Assembly (NCBI RefSeq): GCF_015547515.1
Contig: NZ_JADMVE010000007.1
Location: 1-64,000, forward strand
From: Eubacterium sp. 1001713B170207_170306_E7
GTDB lineage: Bacteria; Bacillota; Clostridia; Eubacteriales; Eubacteriaceae
Direction of reading: 5' to 3'
DNA: 64,000 nucleotides
The first letter of the stretch is position 1. The number at the start of each line of letters is the position of its first letter. Both the position numbers and the translations under genes were made by a program. The notes beneath the pieces were generated by a model that saw only the letters and a program-made list of their open reading frames with translations, did no database searches and had not been told where the DNA came from. Positions 53,633 through 63,138 of the stretch are shown here, in pieces.

Positions 53633-54772
53633 ATGATTTATAAAGAATTTCAGGATTTAAAACTTTCGGCCTTGGGGTTTGGCGCAATGCGCCTTCCGGT
53701 GGAGGGAGATGATCCCAATGCTGCAATTGATGAAGCGGCAACAGCAGAAATGGTTGATTATGCCATTAAAAATGGGGTTAATTATTTTGATACGGCTTAC
53801 GGCTACCACAACGGTCAGTCAGAAATTGTCATGGGAAGGGTACTGAGCCATTACCCGCGCGAGAGCTATTATCTGGCCACCAAATTTCCAGGCTATGACC
53901 TCTCTAACATGGGACAGGTAGAAACAATTTTCGAGGAGCAGCTGAAAAAATGCGGTGTTGATTATTTTGATTTTTATCTGTTTCACAATGTGTATGAAAA
54001 AAACATTGATCCCTATATGGATGAAAAAAACGGAATAATGGAATATCTTTTGAAGCAGAAAGCAGCCGGCCGGATAAAGCATTTAGGTTTTTCGGCCCAC
54101 GGAAGATATGATACCATCAAGCGCTTTTTAGAAGCTTACAGCGGCCAGCTTGAATTTTGCCAGATACAGCTGAACTATCTGGACTGGAGCCTCCAGGACG
54201 CGAAGGCAAAGGTTGAGCTGCTGAAGGATTATCATATGCCGATCTGGGTCATGGAACCGCTCCGCGGTGGTAAGCTGGCCGCCCTTTCGGATAAGAATAT
54301 GGCTGAGCTGAAGGAACTCCGCCCGGAAGCAGACGCGCCGGAGTGGGCATTTCGTTTCTTGCAGTCTATCCCGGAAGTGACAATGGTACTTTCCGGTATG
54401 TCAGATGAAGATCAGCTGAAATCCAATATCGCAGTCTATGAGGAAGAAAAGCCCGTAAATGAACAGGAGCTGGAGTGTCTTATAAAAGTGGCGGACAGCA
54501 TGCTGGACAGCCTCCCGTGCACAGCGTGCCGCTACTGTACCACCTATTGTCCCCAAAAACTGGATATCCCTACCCTTTTATCACTTTACAATGACGCCCG
54601 TTTTACCAACAGCATTATCACACAGATGGCAGTGGATGCGCTGCCAGAGGAAAAACAGCCGAGCGCCTGTATTGGCTGCAAAAGCTGTGAGGAGGTCTGT
54701 CCGCAGCAGCTGCAAATTTCCCCTGCCATGACAGATTTTGTGGATATACTAAACCAGCCGGCTGGGTTATAA
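53633..54772 (+). CDS. Aldo/keto reductase with two 4Fe-4S motifs
   Basis: 379 residues from ATG 53633 (AAAAGGAGTT). AKR barrel with FDTAYGYHNGQSE (catalytic Tyr), HLGFSAHGRYDTIK and WVMEPLRGGKL, then a C-terminal ferredoxin-like tail with CTACRYCTTYCPQKL near 306 and CIGCKSCEEVCPQQL near 349. This is the AKR-plus-Fe-S type common in anaerobes, substrate unknown. Confidence 0.88.
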   Translation: MIYKEFQDLKLSALGFGAMRLPVEGDDPNAAIDEAATAEMVDYAIKNGVNYFDTAYGYHNGQSEIVMGRVLSHYPRESYYLATKFPGYDLSNMGQVETIFEEQLKKCGVDYFDFYLFHNVYEKNIDPYMDEKNGIMEYLLKQKAAGRIKHLGFSAHGRYDTIKRFLEAYSGQLEFCQIQLNYLDWSLQDAKAKVELLKDYHMPIWVMEPLRGGKLAALSDKNMAELKELRPEADAPEWAFRFLQSIPEVTMVLSGMSDEDQLKSNIAVYEEEKPVNEQELECLIKVADSMLDSLPCTACRYCTTYCPQKLDIPTLLSLYNDARFTNSIITQMAVDALPEEKQPSACIGCKSCEEVCPQQLQISPAMTDFVDILNQPAGL

Positions 54773-54804
54773 TAAGTGTGGAAGCACGGATTGGAATTGT
54801 ATAC

Positions 54805-54840
54805 AATCCCTGAAAAGAAAATGCTTTTCAGGGATTTTTT
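54805..54840 (+). terminator. Terminator after the aldo/keto reductase
   Basis: AATCCCTGAAAAG and CTTTTCAGGGATT pair around AAAATG and are followed by TTTT. Confidence 0.85.
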
Positions 54841-54860
54841 AGTGGAAAGAAGGGATTCGT

Positions 54861-55697
54861 ATTAAAAAGCTGCGTAACAATATAAACATCGAACAGTATG
54901 AGGCGCTCACCATTGATTGTGGAAGCTGCTGCGGGCTGTGCTGTGTGGCCCTGTATTTTTCAAAAGCTGAAGGATTTCCGCAGAATAAGGCAGCTGGTAA
55001 GCCCTGTGTTAATCTGTGTAGGGATTTCAGCTGTCGTGTACATACCGAGCTGAAAAAGAGGAAGCTCAAAGGCTGCATGGCCTATGACTGTGTTGGCGCC
55101 GGGCAAAAGGTAACGCAAACAATCTATCAGGGGAAAACCTGGCAGGATAAAGGTACCAGGGCCAACGAGGTGTATCTGGTGTTTCTGGCAGTTTATCGAC
55201 TTCACCAGATGCTCTGGTATCTGACAGAGGCGGCCACTTTGATTCCGGCAGCGGACATCCGCAGGGCAGTCGAAACTGTGATTCAGGATTTGGACAGACT
55301 TACGCGGCAGACACCAGAAATGCTACTGAAGGTTAATTTGGATGAATGCCGTGATCGGACGAATCAGCTGTTGAAGGAGGCCTGGCACAGCGTGCAGAAA
55401 ACCCAGAAGGTGCCGGCCAGAGATAAAAAATCACCGGATTTCATTGGCCGTAATTTTAAAAGGGCGTCGCTGGATGGACAGGACTTCAGCCAAAGCCTGC
55501 TCATTGCCGCCAACCTGGAGGGCTGTTCTCTAAAGGGGGCCAATTTGCTGGGGGCAGACCTCAGAGACACGAATCTGAAGGACGCAGACCTGCGCGATAG
55601 TATTTTTCTAACCCAGGCCCAGATCAACAGCGCGAAAGGAAATGAGCGCACCCGGCTGCTAGAATTTATAGTGCGCCCGGAACAGTGGAAAAATTGA
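54861..55697 (+). CDS. Cysteine-rich protein with C-terminal pentapeptide repeats
   Basis: 278 residues if translated from ATT 54861 (ATT 54855 is equally possible). Only GTG 54945 is a standard in-frame start, but that would cut off DCGSCCGLCCVALYF, the expected Cys cluster of this family, which continues with GKPCVNLCRDFSCRVHTEL and GCMAYDCVGAGQKV. The C terminus has pentapeptide repeats (ANLEG, ANLLG, ADLRD, TNLKD, ADLRD). The upstream frame opens after a stop at 54840-54842. Function unknown; the Cys pattern resembles YkgJ-type zinc or iron clusters. Confidence 0.65.
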   Translation: MKKLRNNINIEQYEALTIDCGSCCGLCCVALYFSKAEGFPQNKAAGKPCVNLCRDFSCRVHTELKKRKLKGCMAYDCVGAGQKVTQTIYQGKTWQDKGTRANEVYLVFLAVYRLHQMLWYLTEAATLIPAADIRRAVETVIQDLDRLTRQTPEMLLKVNLDECRDRTNQLLKEAWHSVQKTQKVPARDKKSPDFIGRNFKRASLDGQDFSQSLLIAANLEGCSLKGANLLGADLRDTNLKDADLRDSIFLTQAQINSAKGNERTRLLEFIVRPEQWKN

Positions 55698-55855
55698 GCA
55701 AAAGAAAAATACTGAACAGCCAAAAGGCGCCTTTTAAATCAGCCAAATTACTTGTGTTTATGCGGATTATCATGTAAAATAAAAACGAGACTATTTTTAG
55801 CTTGGCTTCTTATCAATGTGAGTTAAAATAATTCGAGATGATAAAAGGAGAACGG

Positions 55856-58141
55856 ATGATGAATAAAGATAACCAGTACAGCTTTATAAAAACCTATGTG
55901 ATTGCAGTCATTATCTGTATTGGGTTCCTTGCATTCAGCCTTTTGTTCATTTTTCACATTATGAGCCTGAATCAGCAGGAAAGCGCCAACTACCTTAACG
56001 AGTCGGCCAAGCAGAGCCAGACCGCGGTGGAAAAACAGATTACCGGTGATTTTCAAACGCTGGACGGTATCGCAGAATGCGTTGGCGACCTGGATGTTTT
56101 GAATGCAGACCAGGTTGGCAACCTGCTCAAGCGGATCAACGACAATAATGTCTTTATTCGGATGGGATTTGCAGATAAAAGCGGTATTATTGACTTTTAT
56201 GACATTAACGGCGACACACATAAAAGTGTGGATATCTCACGGGAATACTTTTTTAACGACGCGCTGGCCGGCAGAGATGTGATCTCACGAACCGTTGAGG
56301 ACCCGCTGAATCCAAGGCATTATATTAACTATTACGCAGTACCTATACGACATAACAATGAGGTTGTCGGCGTGCTCTGCGCGGTCAATGAGGCCTCCGT
56401 GCTCCGGGAAATTATTGATACACCTGTCTTCAATGACCGGGGCTTTACCAATATTATTGATAGCAACGGCGATATCATTATGCGTTCCGTCCAAACGGGC
56501 GAGCGTTTTGACGATGTGACCAGGCTGAACGAGCTGGGGATCCTGTCGGTTGAGGATCAGGAAAAATTAAATCAGGCCTTACAGGAAGAGAAAAGCCTGA
56601 GTTTTTCCTATGAGGGTGACGACGGAAAAGAGATGGCAGTGCTGGAGCCTGTCGGTGTCAATGGCTGGTTTATTTTAACTGCCGCGCCCCAATCCATTGT
56701 CAGAGATTACTATAACAAGACGGCCATCGGTACGATTTTAATCGTGCTGGCCGCCTGTCTGATTTTTCTCTATTTACTGTACCACCAGAGAAAAATCCTG
56801 ACCAAAAGCCGGAACGAGCTGCTGAATGCGGCCTATGCCGATCCATTGACAGGACAGCGCAACAACGCGCGCTTTCGCATTGACGGCAAAAAGGTATTGC
56901 AGGACAGTAACAACGCGCCGTACGGTATCTGGTATTGCGATATTAAAAAGTTTAAGTTTTTAAATGATTTATATGGCTATGAAAGAGGCGATAAGATACT
57001 GAAATGCTTATCGGATATTCTGCTCGAGCACAGCCGGAAAGATGATCTTTTCTGTCGGGTTTCAGCCGATAATTTTGCCGGTATCCGATCCTACCATGAG
57101 CGTGTTGAAATCACAGAGTGGTTTAATGATCTGGTTCGGGAAATCTCAGAATCAGGGATGGATAAGGCGAAGCACCTGCCCATTGACCTTTGCATGGGGG
57201 TTTACTGCACCGAGGATCAGTCCGAAGAGCTCACGCTTAACGATATGATTGACCGTGCCAATATGGCGCAGAAATCCATTAAGAACCAGGTCGGCAGTCA
57301 GATGACTTTTTATACAGAGGAAATCCGCAATCAGACCATCAGGGAGACCGAGATGGAGTCTCTTGGCAAGGAGGCCCTTGAAAATGAAGAATTTGTCATT
57401 TATATGCAGCCAAAGGTTAACATACAGAAGGGGAACATCATCGCTGGCGCCGAGGCGCTGGCCCGCTGGAACAGCAGCCAGCGGGGAATGATTTCGCCGG
57501 GCGAGTTTATCCCATTGTTTGAGAAATCCGGACTGGTGGTTGATCTCGACCGCTATATGTTCGAGAAATCATGCCAGTGGCTGAGAAGCTATCTGGACGC
57601 AGGAAGGCCGCTCTTAAATGTGGCAGTCAACGTCTCTCGGCTCGGCTTATTCCAGGAGGATTTTGTCGAGCACTACTCCGCCATCAAACAGAAATACAGG
57701 ATTCCGGATTTTCTGCTTGAGCTGGAATTTACTGAAAGCGTGATGCTGGATGACTCCAGCGCATTTAAGGATGTGGTCGAGCTGCTCCAGAAAAACGGCT
57801 TCCGCTGTTCTCTGGACGATTTTGGATCGGGTTATTCTTCGCTGAATGTTCTGAAAAACCTTTCGATTGATGTTTTGAAGCTCGACATTCTTTTCTTTAA
57901 GGAAGGGACAGACCTCCGAAGAGAACAGGTCGTCATCGCCAATACTGTGGCGATGGCAAAGGAATTAAGCATCAAAACAATTGCCGAGGGGGTTGAGGAT
58001 ATGGAACAGGTTGAGTTTTTAAGAGGAATCGGCTGTGATGTGGTGCAGGGGTATGTTTTCTCCAAACCAATGCCTCTGGAGGAATTTGACGATATGCTGA
58101 GGCAGTTAAACGGACGCTCCATAGATGTTCTGAAAGCTTAA
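55856..58141 (+). CDS. Membrane EAL phosphodiesterase with degenerate GGDEF
   Basis: 761 residues from ATG 55856 (AAAAGGAG). Membrane helix about 14-36, an extracytoplasmic Cache-like sensor to about 285, second helix near 290-310, a GGDEF domain (330-480) whose signature is RVSADNF, so not a cyclase, and an EAL domain (500-755). EAL residues are intact: EALARW, NVAVNVSRL, LEFTES, DDFGSGYSSL, KLDI, AEGVED, GYVFSKPMP. Predicted c-di-GMP phosphodiesterase that responds to an external signal. Confidence 0.9.
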   Translation: MMNKDNQYSFIKTYVIAVIICIGFLAFSLLFIFHIMSLNQQESANYLNESAKQSQTAVEKQITGDFQTLDGIAECVGDLDVLNADQVGNLLKRINDNNVFIRMGFADKSGIIDFYDINGDTHKSVDISREYFFNDALAGRDVISRTVEDPLNPRHYINYYAVPIRHNNEVVGVLCAVNEASVLREIIDTPVFNDRGFTNIIDSNGDIIMRSVQTGERFDDVTRLNELGILSVEDQEKLNQALQEEKSLSFSYEGDDGKEMAVLEPVGVNGWFILTAAPQSIVRDYYNKTAIGTILIVLAACLIFLYLLYHQRKILTKSRNELLNAAYADPLTGQRNNARFRIDGKKVLQDSNNAPYGIWYCDIKKFKFLNDLYGYERGDKILKCLSDILLEHSRKDDLFCRVSADNFAGIRSYHERVEITEWFNDLVREISESGMDKAKHLPIDLCMGVYCTEDQSEELTLNDMIDRANMAQKSIKNQVGSQMTFYTEEIRNQTIRETEMESLGKEALENEEFVIYMQPKVNIQKGNIIAGAEALARWNSSQRGMISPGEFIPLFEKSGLVVDLDRYMFEKSCQWLRSYLDAGRPLLNVAVNVSRLGLFQEDFVEHYSAIKQKYRIPDFLLELEFTESVMLDDSSAFKDVVELLQKNGFRCSLDDFGSGYSSLNVLKNLSIDVLKLDILFFKEGTDLRREQVVIANTVAMAKELSIKTIAEGVEDMEQVEFLRGIGCDVVQGYVFSKPMPLEEFDDMLRQLNGRSIDVLKA

Positions 58142-58145
58142 AATG

Positions 58146-58174
58146 ACGGCTTCCCATGAGGGAGGCCGTTTTTT
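58146..58174 (+). terminator. Terminator after the EAL gene
   Basis: ACGGCTTCCC and GGGAGGCCGT pair around ATGA (one bulge), followed by T7. Confidence 0.8.
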
Positions 58175-58258
58175 TACTGGTAAAAAGTATTGACGAACGA
58201 TTGTTTTGGTAATATAATGGATTCAAATAAACGTTCTAGAAATAAAGGAGCTGATCGA

Positions 58259-58528
58259 ATGAATGTATATTACGATGTGAAACAGGTTGGTTTTTGCTTT
58301 GATCAAAACAGGATTCCGGTCACCCTGCTCACGGACCGGAGGCAATTCCGTATTAATAAAATTCTGGATACCCGGCATGTATTGCTGACAGGCGGCACGG
58401 CTGTGCGTTACACCTGCCTGATTGATGAAAAGGTAAGGTATTTGTATTTCTGGAATGGCCGGTGGCTGCTGGAGGGGCATGAGCGAGCGGAGGAACCGTC
58501 AGACGCCGGTGAGAACCTGTATATGTAA
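58259..58528 (+). CDS. Small protein of unknown function
   Basis: 89 residues from ATG 58259 (AAAGGAGCTGATCG). Beta-rich: VYYDVKQVGFCFDQNRIPVT, FRINKILDTRHV, VRYTCLIDEKVRYLYFWNGR. The pattern of a short strand-rich DNA- or ligand-binding fold is suggestive but I do not recognise the family. Own transcript between two terminators. Confidence 0.6.
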   Translation: MNVYYDVKQVGFCFDQNRIPVTLLTDRRQFRINKILDTRHVLLTGGTAVRYTCLIDEKVRYLYFWNGRWLLEGHERAEEPSDAGENLYM

Positions 58529-58660
58529 GATAAATTTCTGTGATCTGAAGGATAATTGGAACAACCTCTGAAATCTGTGTTAAAATTAAATATAATGTTT
58601 ATTACCAGTCGAAAGTGGGAATGAAATTATACTGGTAAATTCACAGAAAAGGAGGATGTC

Positions 58661-59056
58661 ATGGATACAAAGTTGATTCTGGCCATCATTACCATTACGC
58701 TGGCCCTTGTATTCTACACCATCGGTGTTTTTGGTGAACGGAGAGCAAAAACCCTGAAAAAGCAGCACGTTATCATTTTCTGGCTGGGACTCTTATGCGA
58801 TACCACAGGTACCACCATCATGAGCCTGATTGCCCGGTCAGGTGTGAAGGTCATATCGCCAGCGGCCCAGATCATGCACAGTGTCACGGGTGTTATTGCC
58901 ATTGCCCTGATGCTGTTTCACGCGGTCTGGGCCACCTGGGTGCTAAACAGGGGGGATGCGAAGAAGAAAGAGGCCTTTCATAAGTTCAGCATTGTCGTCT
59001 GGGCGATCTGGCTGATTCCCTACGTCTTAGGCGCTTTTGTCGGAATGTCGGCGTAA
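58661..59056 (+). CDS. HsmA-family membrane protein
   Basis: 131 residues with four hydrophobic segments. GVFGERRAKTLKKQHVIIF, LLCDTTGTTIMSLIA and HSVTGVIAIALMLFHAVWA fit the HsmA/TIGR03987 family of small quaternary-structured membrane proteins. Function unproven. Confidence 0.75.
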   Translation: MDTKLILAIITITLALVFYTIGVFGERRAKTLKKQHVIIFWLGLLCDTTGTTIMSLIARSGVKVISPAAQIMHSVTGVIAIALMLFHAVWATWVLNRGDAKKKEAFHKFSIVVWAIWLIPYVLGAFVGMSA

Positions 59057-59065
59057 GAGAGGTAA

Positions 59066-59109
59066 TAAAAAAGCACTTTACAAAATCAAATGTAAAGTGC
59101 TTTTTTTAT
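59066..59109. terminator. Bidirectional terminator, HsmA / guaB
   Basis: AAAAAAGCACTTTACA and TGTAAAGTGCTTTTTT pair across a short loop between convergent genes. Confidence 0.88.
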
Positions 59110-59127
59110 AAACGGCTGGAGACAGTC

Positions 59128-60636
59128 TTATTTAACGGTCGACATACCGTTATCCTTGAGCATAACATCGTGAGCGCCGCCCTCGACAATACTGGTAGAG
59201 GACACCAGCGTCAGCTTGGCCTTTTCCTGGAATTCAGGAATGTTTAGTGCGCCGCAGTTACACATGGTGGAGCGTACCTTGCTCAGGGTCAGGCGGACGT
59301 TGTCGCGCAGCGGTCCGGCATAGGGTACATAGGAGTCGACGCCTTCCTCGAAGGAGAGCTTCTTGTCGCCGCCCATGTCATAACGCTGCCAGTTGCGGGC
59401 ACGGCTGGAGCCTTCACCCCAGTATTCCTTCATGTAGCTGCCGTTAATGTTGACCTTGTTGGTCGGGCTTTCATCAAAGCGGGAGAAATAACGTCCCAGC
59501 ATGACAAAGTCTGCGCCCATGGCCAGCGCCAGGGTAATATGGTGGTCATAGACAATCCCGCCGTCGGAGCAGATGGGAATGTAAACACCAGTTTCCTCAA
59601 AGTATTCATCACGTGCTCTGGCAACTTCGATAACCGCAGTCGCCTGGCCGCGTCCGATGCCCTTCTGTTCACGCGTAATACAGATGGAGCCGCCGCCGAT
59701 ACCGATCTTAATAAAATCAGCGCCTGCCTCAGCCAGGAAGCGGAAGCCTTCACGGTCAACCACGTTTCCGGCACCAACTTTCACGGAATCACCATAGTGC
59801 TCGCGGATCCATTCAATGGTCAGCTTCTGCCATTCCGAGAAGCCCTCGGAGGAGTCGATACATAAAACATCCGCTCCGGCTTCCACCAGAGCCGGCACAC
59901 GTTCTGCGTAGTCACGGGTGTTGATGCCGGCGCCTACGATATAACGTTTCTGGGCGTCTAAGAGCTCCAGAGGATTTTCTTTGTGGGAGGAGTAGTCCTT
60001 GCGGAATACAAAATAAAGGAGACGTCCATCTTCCGCCACGATTGGCAGGGTGTTCAGCTTGTGGTCCCAGATAATGTTGTTGGCTTCCTTCAGGCTGGTG
60101 CCCTCAGGAGCGTAGATGATTTTTTCGAGCGGGGTCATAAATTCTCTGACTTTGGTAGAAGGATCCATACGGCTGACGCGGTAGTCACGGCTGGTGACAA
60201 TCCCGACGAATTTGCCGTTTGCGGTGCCGTCAGAGGTTACGGCAACCGTGGAGTGGCCTGTTTTTTCCTTTAAGTCCAGAATGTCCTGCATGGTGGCATC
60301 TGGAGTTACATTGGAATCACTTGGTACAAAACCGGCTTTATAGGCCTTGACCCGGGCGATCATCGCCGCCTCGTTTTCCACGCTCTGCGAGCCGTAGATA
60401 AAGGAAATGCCGCCCTCAGTCGCCAGCGCGATGGCCATTTTTTCGCCGGATACGGACTGCATGATGGCCGAGGTCATGGGAATATTCATATATATTGAAG
60501 ATTCCTCACCTTTCTTGAATTTTACGACAGGGGTTTTCAGGTTAACATTAGCCGGCATACACTGTGAAGAGGAATAACCTGGTACGAGCAGGTATTCGCT
60601 AAAGGTACGGGACGGTTCTTCAAAATAAAAAGCCAT
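59128..60636 (-). CDS. guaB: IMP dehydrogenase, protozoan-like type
   Basis: 502 residues. Catalytic C319 in [12 protein letters not shown]310 nine residues before it, the flap [14 protein letters not shown] and FEEGVDSYV are all present, with a CBS-domain insert (about 100-220). Position for position this matches the Tritrichomonas foetus enzyme more than the usual bacterial form (GSICTTR). Converts IMP to XMP. The Lys310 and Glu of FEEG predict low mycophenolate sensitivity. Confidence 0.92.
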   Translation of the reverse strand: MAFYFEEPSRTFSEYLLVPGYSSSQCMPANVNLKTPVVKFKKGEESSIYMNIPMTSAIMQSVSGEKMAIALATEGGISFIYGSQSVENEAAMIARVKAYKAGFVPSDSNVTPDATMQDILDLKEKTGHSTVAVTSDGTANGKFVGIVTSRDYRVSRMDPSTKVREFMTPLEKIIYAPEGTSLKEANNIIWDHKLNTLPIVAEDGRLLYFVFRKDYSSHKENPLELLDAQKRYIVGAGINTRDYAERVPALVEAGADVLCIDSSEGFSEWQKLTIEWIREHYGDSVKVGAGNVVDREGFRFLAEAGADFIKIGIGGGSICITREQKGIGRGQATAVIEVARARDEYFEETGVYIPICSDGGIVYDHHITLALAMGADFVMLGRYFSRFDESPTNKVNINGSYMKEYWGEGSSRARNWQRYDMGGDKKLSFEEGVDSYVPYAGPLRDNVRLTLSKVRSTMCNCGALNIPEFQEKAKLTLVSSTSIVEGGAHDVMLKDNGMSTVK

Positions 60637-60694
60637 AGATTTAGTTTCTCCTTCTTTACTTTAATAAAATAAATCAGCACTTAATTACAAGAAA

Positions 60695-60726
60695 AGCAAT
60701 AACCACGGATATTTGAGGCTATTGCT
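60695..60726 (-). other. Hairpin in the guaB leader
   Basis: Read leftward, AGCAATAGCC and GGTTATTGCT pair with one mismatch, followed by TTTTCTTG. Could be a weak leader terminator for guaB; no purine riboswitch aptamer is recognised around it. Confidence 0.35.
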
Positions 60727-60870
60727 TATTAAATGTAATTCTGGTACGTTTGTCAGTACGATCTGTTGTAAGCTTTAGTATATGGTTTTTCGGTCAAACT
60801 GTCAAGGCGAAAGGGCAGCTTTTTAGGCGAAAATAAACTGTTAACCGTTGTCAAGTTAAAGGTGAAATGA

Positions 60871-60899
60871 TTGCGAACGGGCGTGCGTTGGTGTATAAT
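60871..60899 (+). promoter_or_regulatory. recD2 promoter
   Basis: TTGCGA (60871-60876) and TATAAT (60894-60899) are exactly 17 bp apart. It overlaps the in-frame TTG at 60871, which rules out a translation start there. Confidence 0.75.
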
Positions 60900-60927
60900 G
60901 TTTTTAACAATAGCGAAGGGGATATTT

Positions 60928-63138
60928 ATGGAGACCTTAAAAGGAACAGTAGATCACATTATTTTCCATAATGACAAAAATGGCTATACCGTAGCGGATT
61001 TTGACGTAGACGGCCAGATGGTAACGGTCGTCGGTAATTTTGAGGAGCTGAAGGAGGGTGAGTTTTTAAAGCTGACAGGCTTCTGGAAAGAGCACCAAAG
61101 TTATGGTGAGCAGTTTCAGATCGAGAGCTACGCGCTGGACCTTCCAACCTCTGAGGAAGGCATCATCCGTTACCTGAGCTCAGGGCTCCTTCCTGGGATT
61201 GGTGAAAAGACAGCTATCGAGATTGTAAACCATTTTGGAACCGATACCCTGGATATTCTGGACAACAGCCCGGACCGCCTGAGTGAGGTCCACGGCATTG
61301 GAAAAAAGACGCTCGACAAAATAAAAGAGGTGTACAGCGAGCAGAAAGAAATCCGGGACGTCATGATCCAGATTCAGGAATACGGCATTTCCTCAACCTA
61401 TGCCATGAAGCTTTACAAAACCTATCAGAGCGATACGGTGCGCATCCTTTTAGACAACCCCTACCAGATTATCAGGGATGTGCGTGGTATTGGCTTTAAA
61501 ATAGCCGACCAGATCGCCGCTCAGCTTGGTTTTGAATCCCAGAATCCAAAGAGAATTCTCTCAGGCATCAGCTTTTGTCTTCAGGACTGCTACTCAAGAG
61601 GCAACACCTATATGACCGAGAAAGACCTGATCGAATACAGCGCGGGCATCCTCGGGGTATCAAGGGAGGACATTGAGTTCCAGCTCCAGGAGCTCGCGCT
61701 CCGCGGTGATGTGCGCCTGGAGTTCATCGATGATGAACCGGCCTATTACCCATCAGCCCTTTTCGAGGCAGAAGATAATGCCGCTCTGTCCATGGTGCGT
61801 CTGGCCAATGCGGTTTTTGAGACGCAGGAGGTGGACATCCCCGCCATGATCACCGCTTACGAGGAGGATATGAGCATCCACTTGGATAACCGTCAGGCTG
61901 AGGCCATCGAGACGGCCATCGAAAATGGCATCGCCATTATCACTGGGGGGCCAGGCACCGGGAAAACAACGATCATCAACGGCATCGTGTATATTTTTAA
62001 GCGTCTGGGGATGAAGACTGTGCTGGCTGCGCCCACGGGACGGGCCGCCAAACGCATTACAGAAACCACCGGGGAGCCGGCCAAGACCATTCACCGGCTT
62101 CTGGAATACGACTATTCCGGCGACGATGATTTTCCGTCCTTCAACAGGGACGAGGAAAATCCGCTGGAGGTCGACGCCATCATACTGGATGAAGCCTCCA
62201 TGATCGATATTGTTCTGCTCAACAGTCTGCTTGAGGCCATCAAGCCCGGCACCCGCCTGATTCTGGTCGGTGACGCCGACCAGCTGCCCTCGGTGGGGCC
62301 TGGAAATGTCCTGCAGGATCTGATTGAGAGCGATGTGGTAAAGGTGGTGCGTCTGGACCGTATCTACCGGCAGTCAGAGGAAAGCATGATCTCCATAAAC
62401 GCGCATGCCATCAATGAAGGGATGATGCCGGAAATCAACAACCAGTCGGATTTTATGCTCATCCGGACAATGGACCCCGACAAGGTGCTGGATACGATTT
62501 TAGATTTGGTAGCCTGGCGTATTCCGGAAAAAAAGGGGTTTGACGCCATGAAGGATATCCAGGTGATCTCACCCATCAAAAAAGGAAAACTCGGCGTTAT
62601 TTCCCTGAATAAGGAGCTGCAGGAGGTCCTGAACCCGGCGGCGGACTACAAAAAGGAAAAAGCTTTTGGGACAGTGGTGTTCCGCGAGGGGGACAAGGTC
62701 ATGCAGATCAAAAATAACTACAAGCTCAAGTGGGAGGATATCCACGGCTTTGAGACAGGAGAAGGCGTCTATAACGGCGATATCGGCAACATCACACGCA
62801 TCGACGAGTACAATAAAACCTTTGAGATTCTGCTGACTGACGATAAAAAGGTTCTTTACGAGTTTGATCAGCTCGATGAGCTGACACATGCCTATGCGAT
62901 GACTGTCCACAAAAGCCAGGGCAGTGAGTTTCCTGTTGTGATCATGCCGATGGTGGGGGGGCCGCCCATGTTTTTAAATCGCAAGCTGCTTTATACAGCG
63001 GTCACCAGGGCCAAAAAGATGCTGATGCTCATTGGTCCTCAGAACTATTTTTACCGTATGGTAAAATCTGGCGATACCAATGAGCGGCGTACGGCGCTCA
63101 AACAGCGGATCAAAATGTACGGAGAGCTCAATGTCTGA
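60928..63138 (+). CDS. recD2: RecD2-type helicase (RecD-like, no RecBC)
   Basis: 736 residues from ATG 60928 (GAAGGGGA). N-terminal region (1-300) with tandem helix-hairpin-helix (GLLPGIGEKTAIEI, VHGIGKKTLDKI, VRGIGFKIADQI), then SF1B helicase: Walker A TGGPGTGKTT near 352, LDEASMID, GDADQLPSVGPGNVL, RLDRIYRQ and the C-terminal VHKSQGSEFPV and AVTRAKK. Follows RecD2 of Firmicutes; DNA repair helicase. Confidence 0.92.
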   Translation: METLKGTVDHIIFHNDKNGYTVADFDVDGQMVTVVGNFEELKEGEFLKLTGFWKEHQSYGEQFQIESYALDLPTSEEGIIRYLSSGLLPGIGEKTAIEIVNHFGTDTLDILDNSPDRLSEVHGIGKKTLDKIKEVYSEQKEIRDVMIQIQEYGISSTYAMKLYKTYQSDTVRILLDNPYQIIRDVRGIGFKIADQIAAQLGFESQNPKRILSGISFCLQDCYSRGNTYMTEKDLIEYSAGILGVSREDIEFQLQELALRGDVRLEFIDDEPAYYPSALFEAEDNAALSMVRLANAVFETQEVDIPAMITAYEEDMSIHLDNRQAEAIETAIENGIAIITGGPGTGKTTIINGIVYIFKRLGMKTVLAAPTGRAAKRITETTGEPAKTIHRLLEYDYSGDDDFPSFNRDEENPLEVDAIILDEASMIDIVLLNSLLEAIKPGTRLILVGDADQLPSVGPGNVLQDLIESDVVKVVRLDRIYRQSEESMISINAHAINEGMMPEINNQSDFMLIRTMDPDKVLDTILDLVAWRIPEKKGFDAMKDIQVISPIKKGKLGVISLNKELQEVLNPAADYKKEKAFGTVVFREGDKVMQIKNNYKLKWEDIHGFETGEGVYNGDIGNITRIDEYNKTFEILLTDDKKVLYEFDQLDELTHAYAMTVHKSQGSEFPVVIMPMVGGPPMFLNRKLLYTAVTRAKKMLMLIGPQNYFYRMVKSGDTNERRTALKQRIKMYGELNV

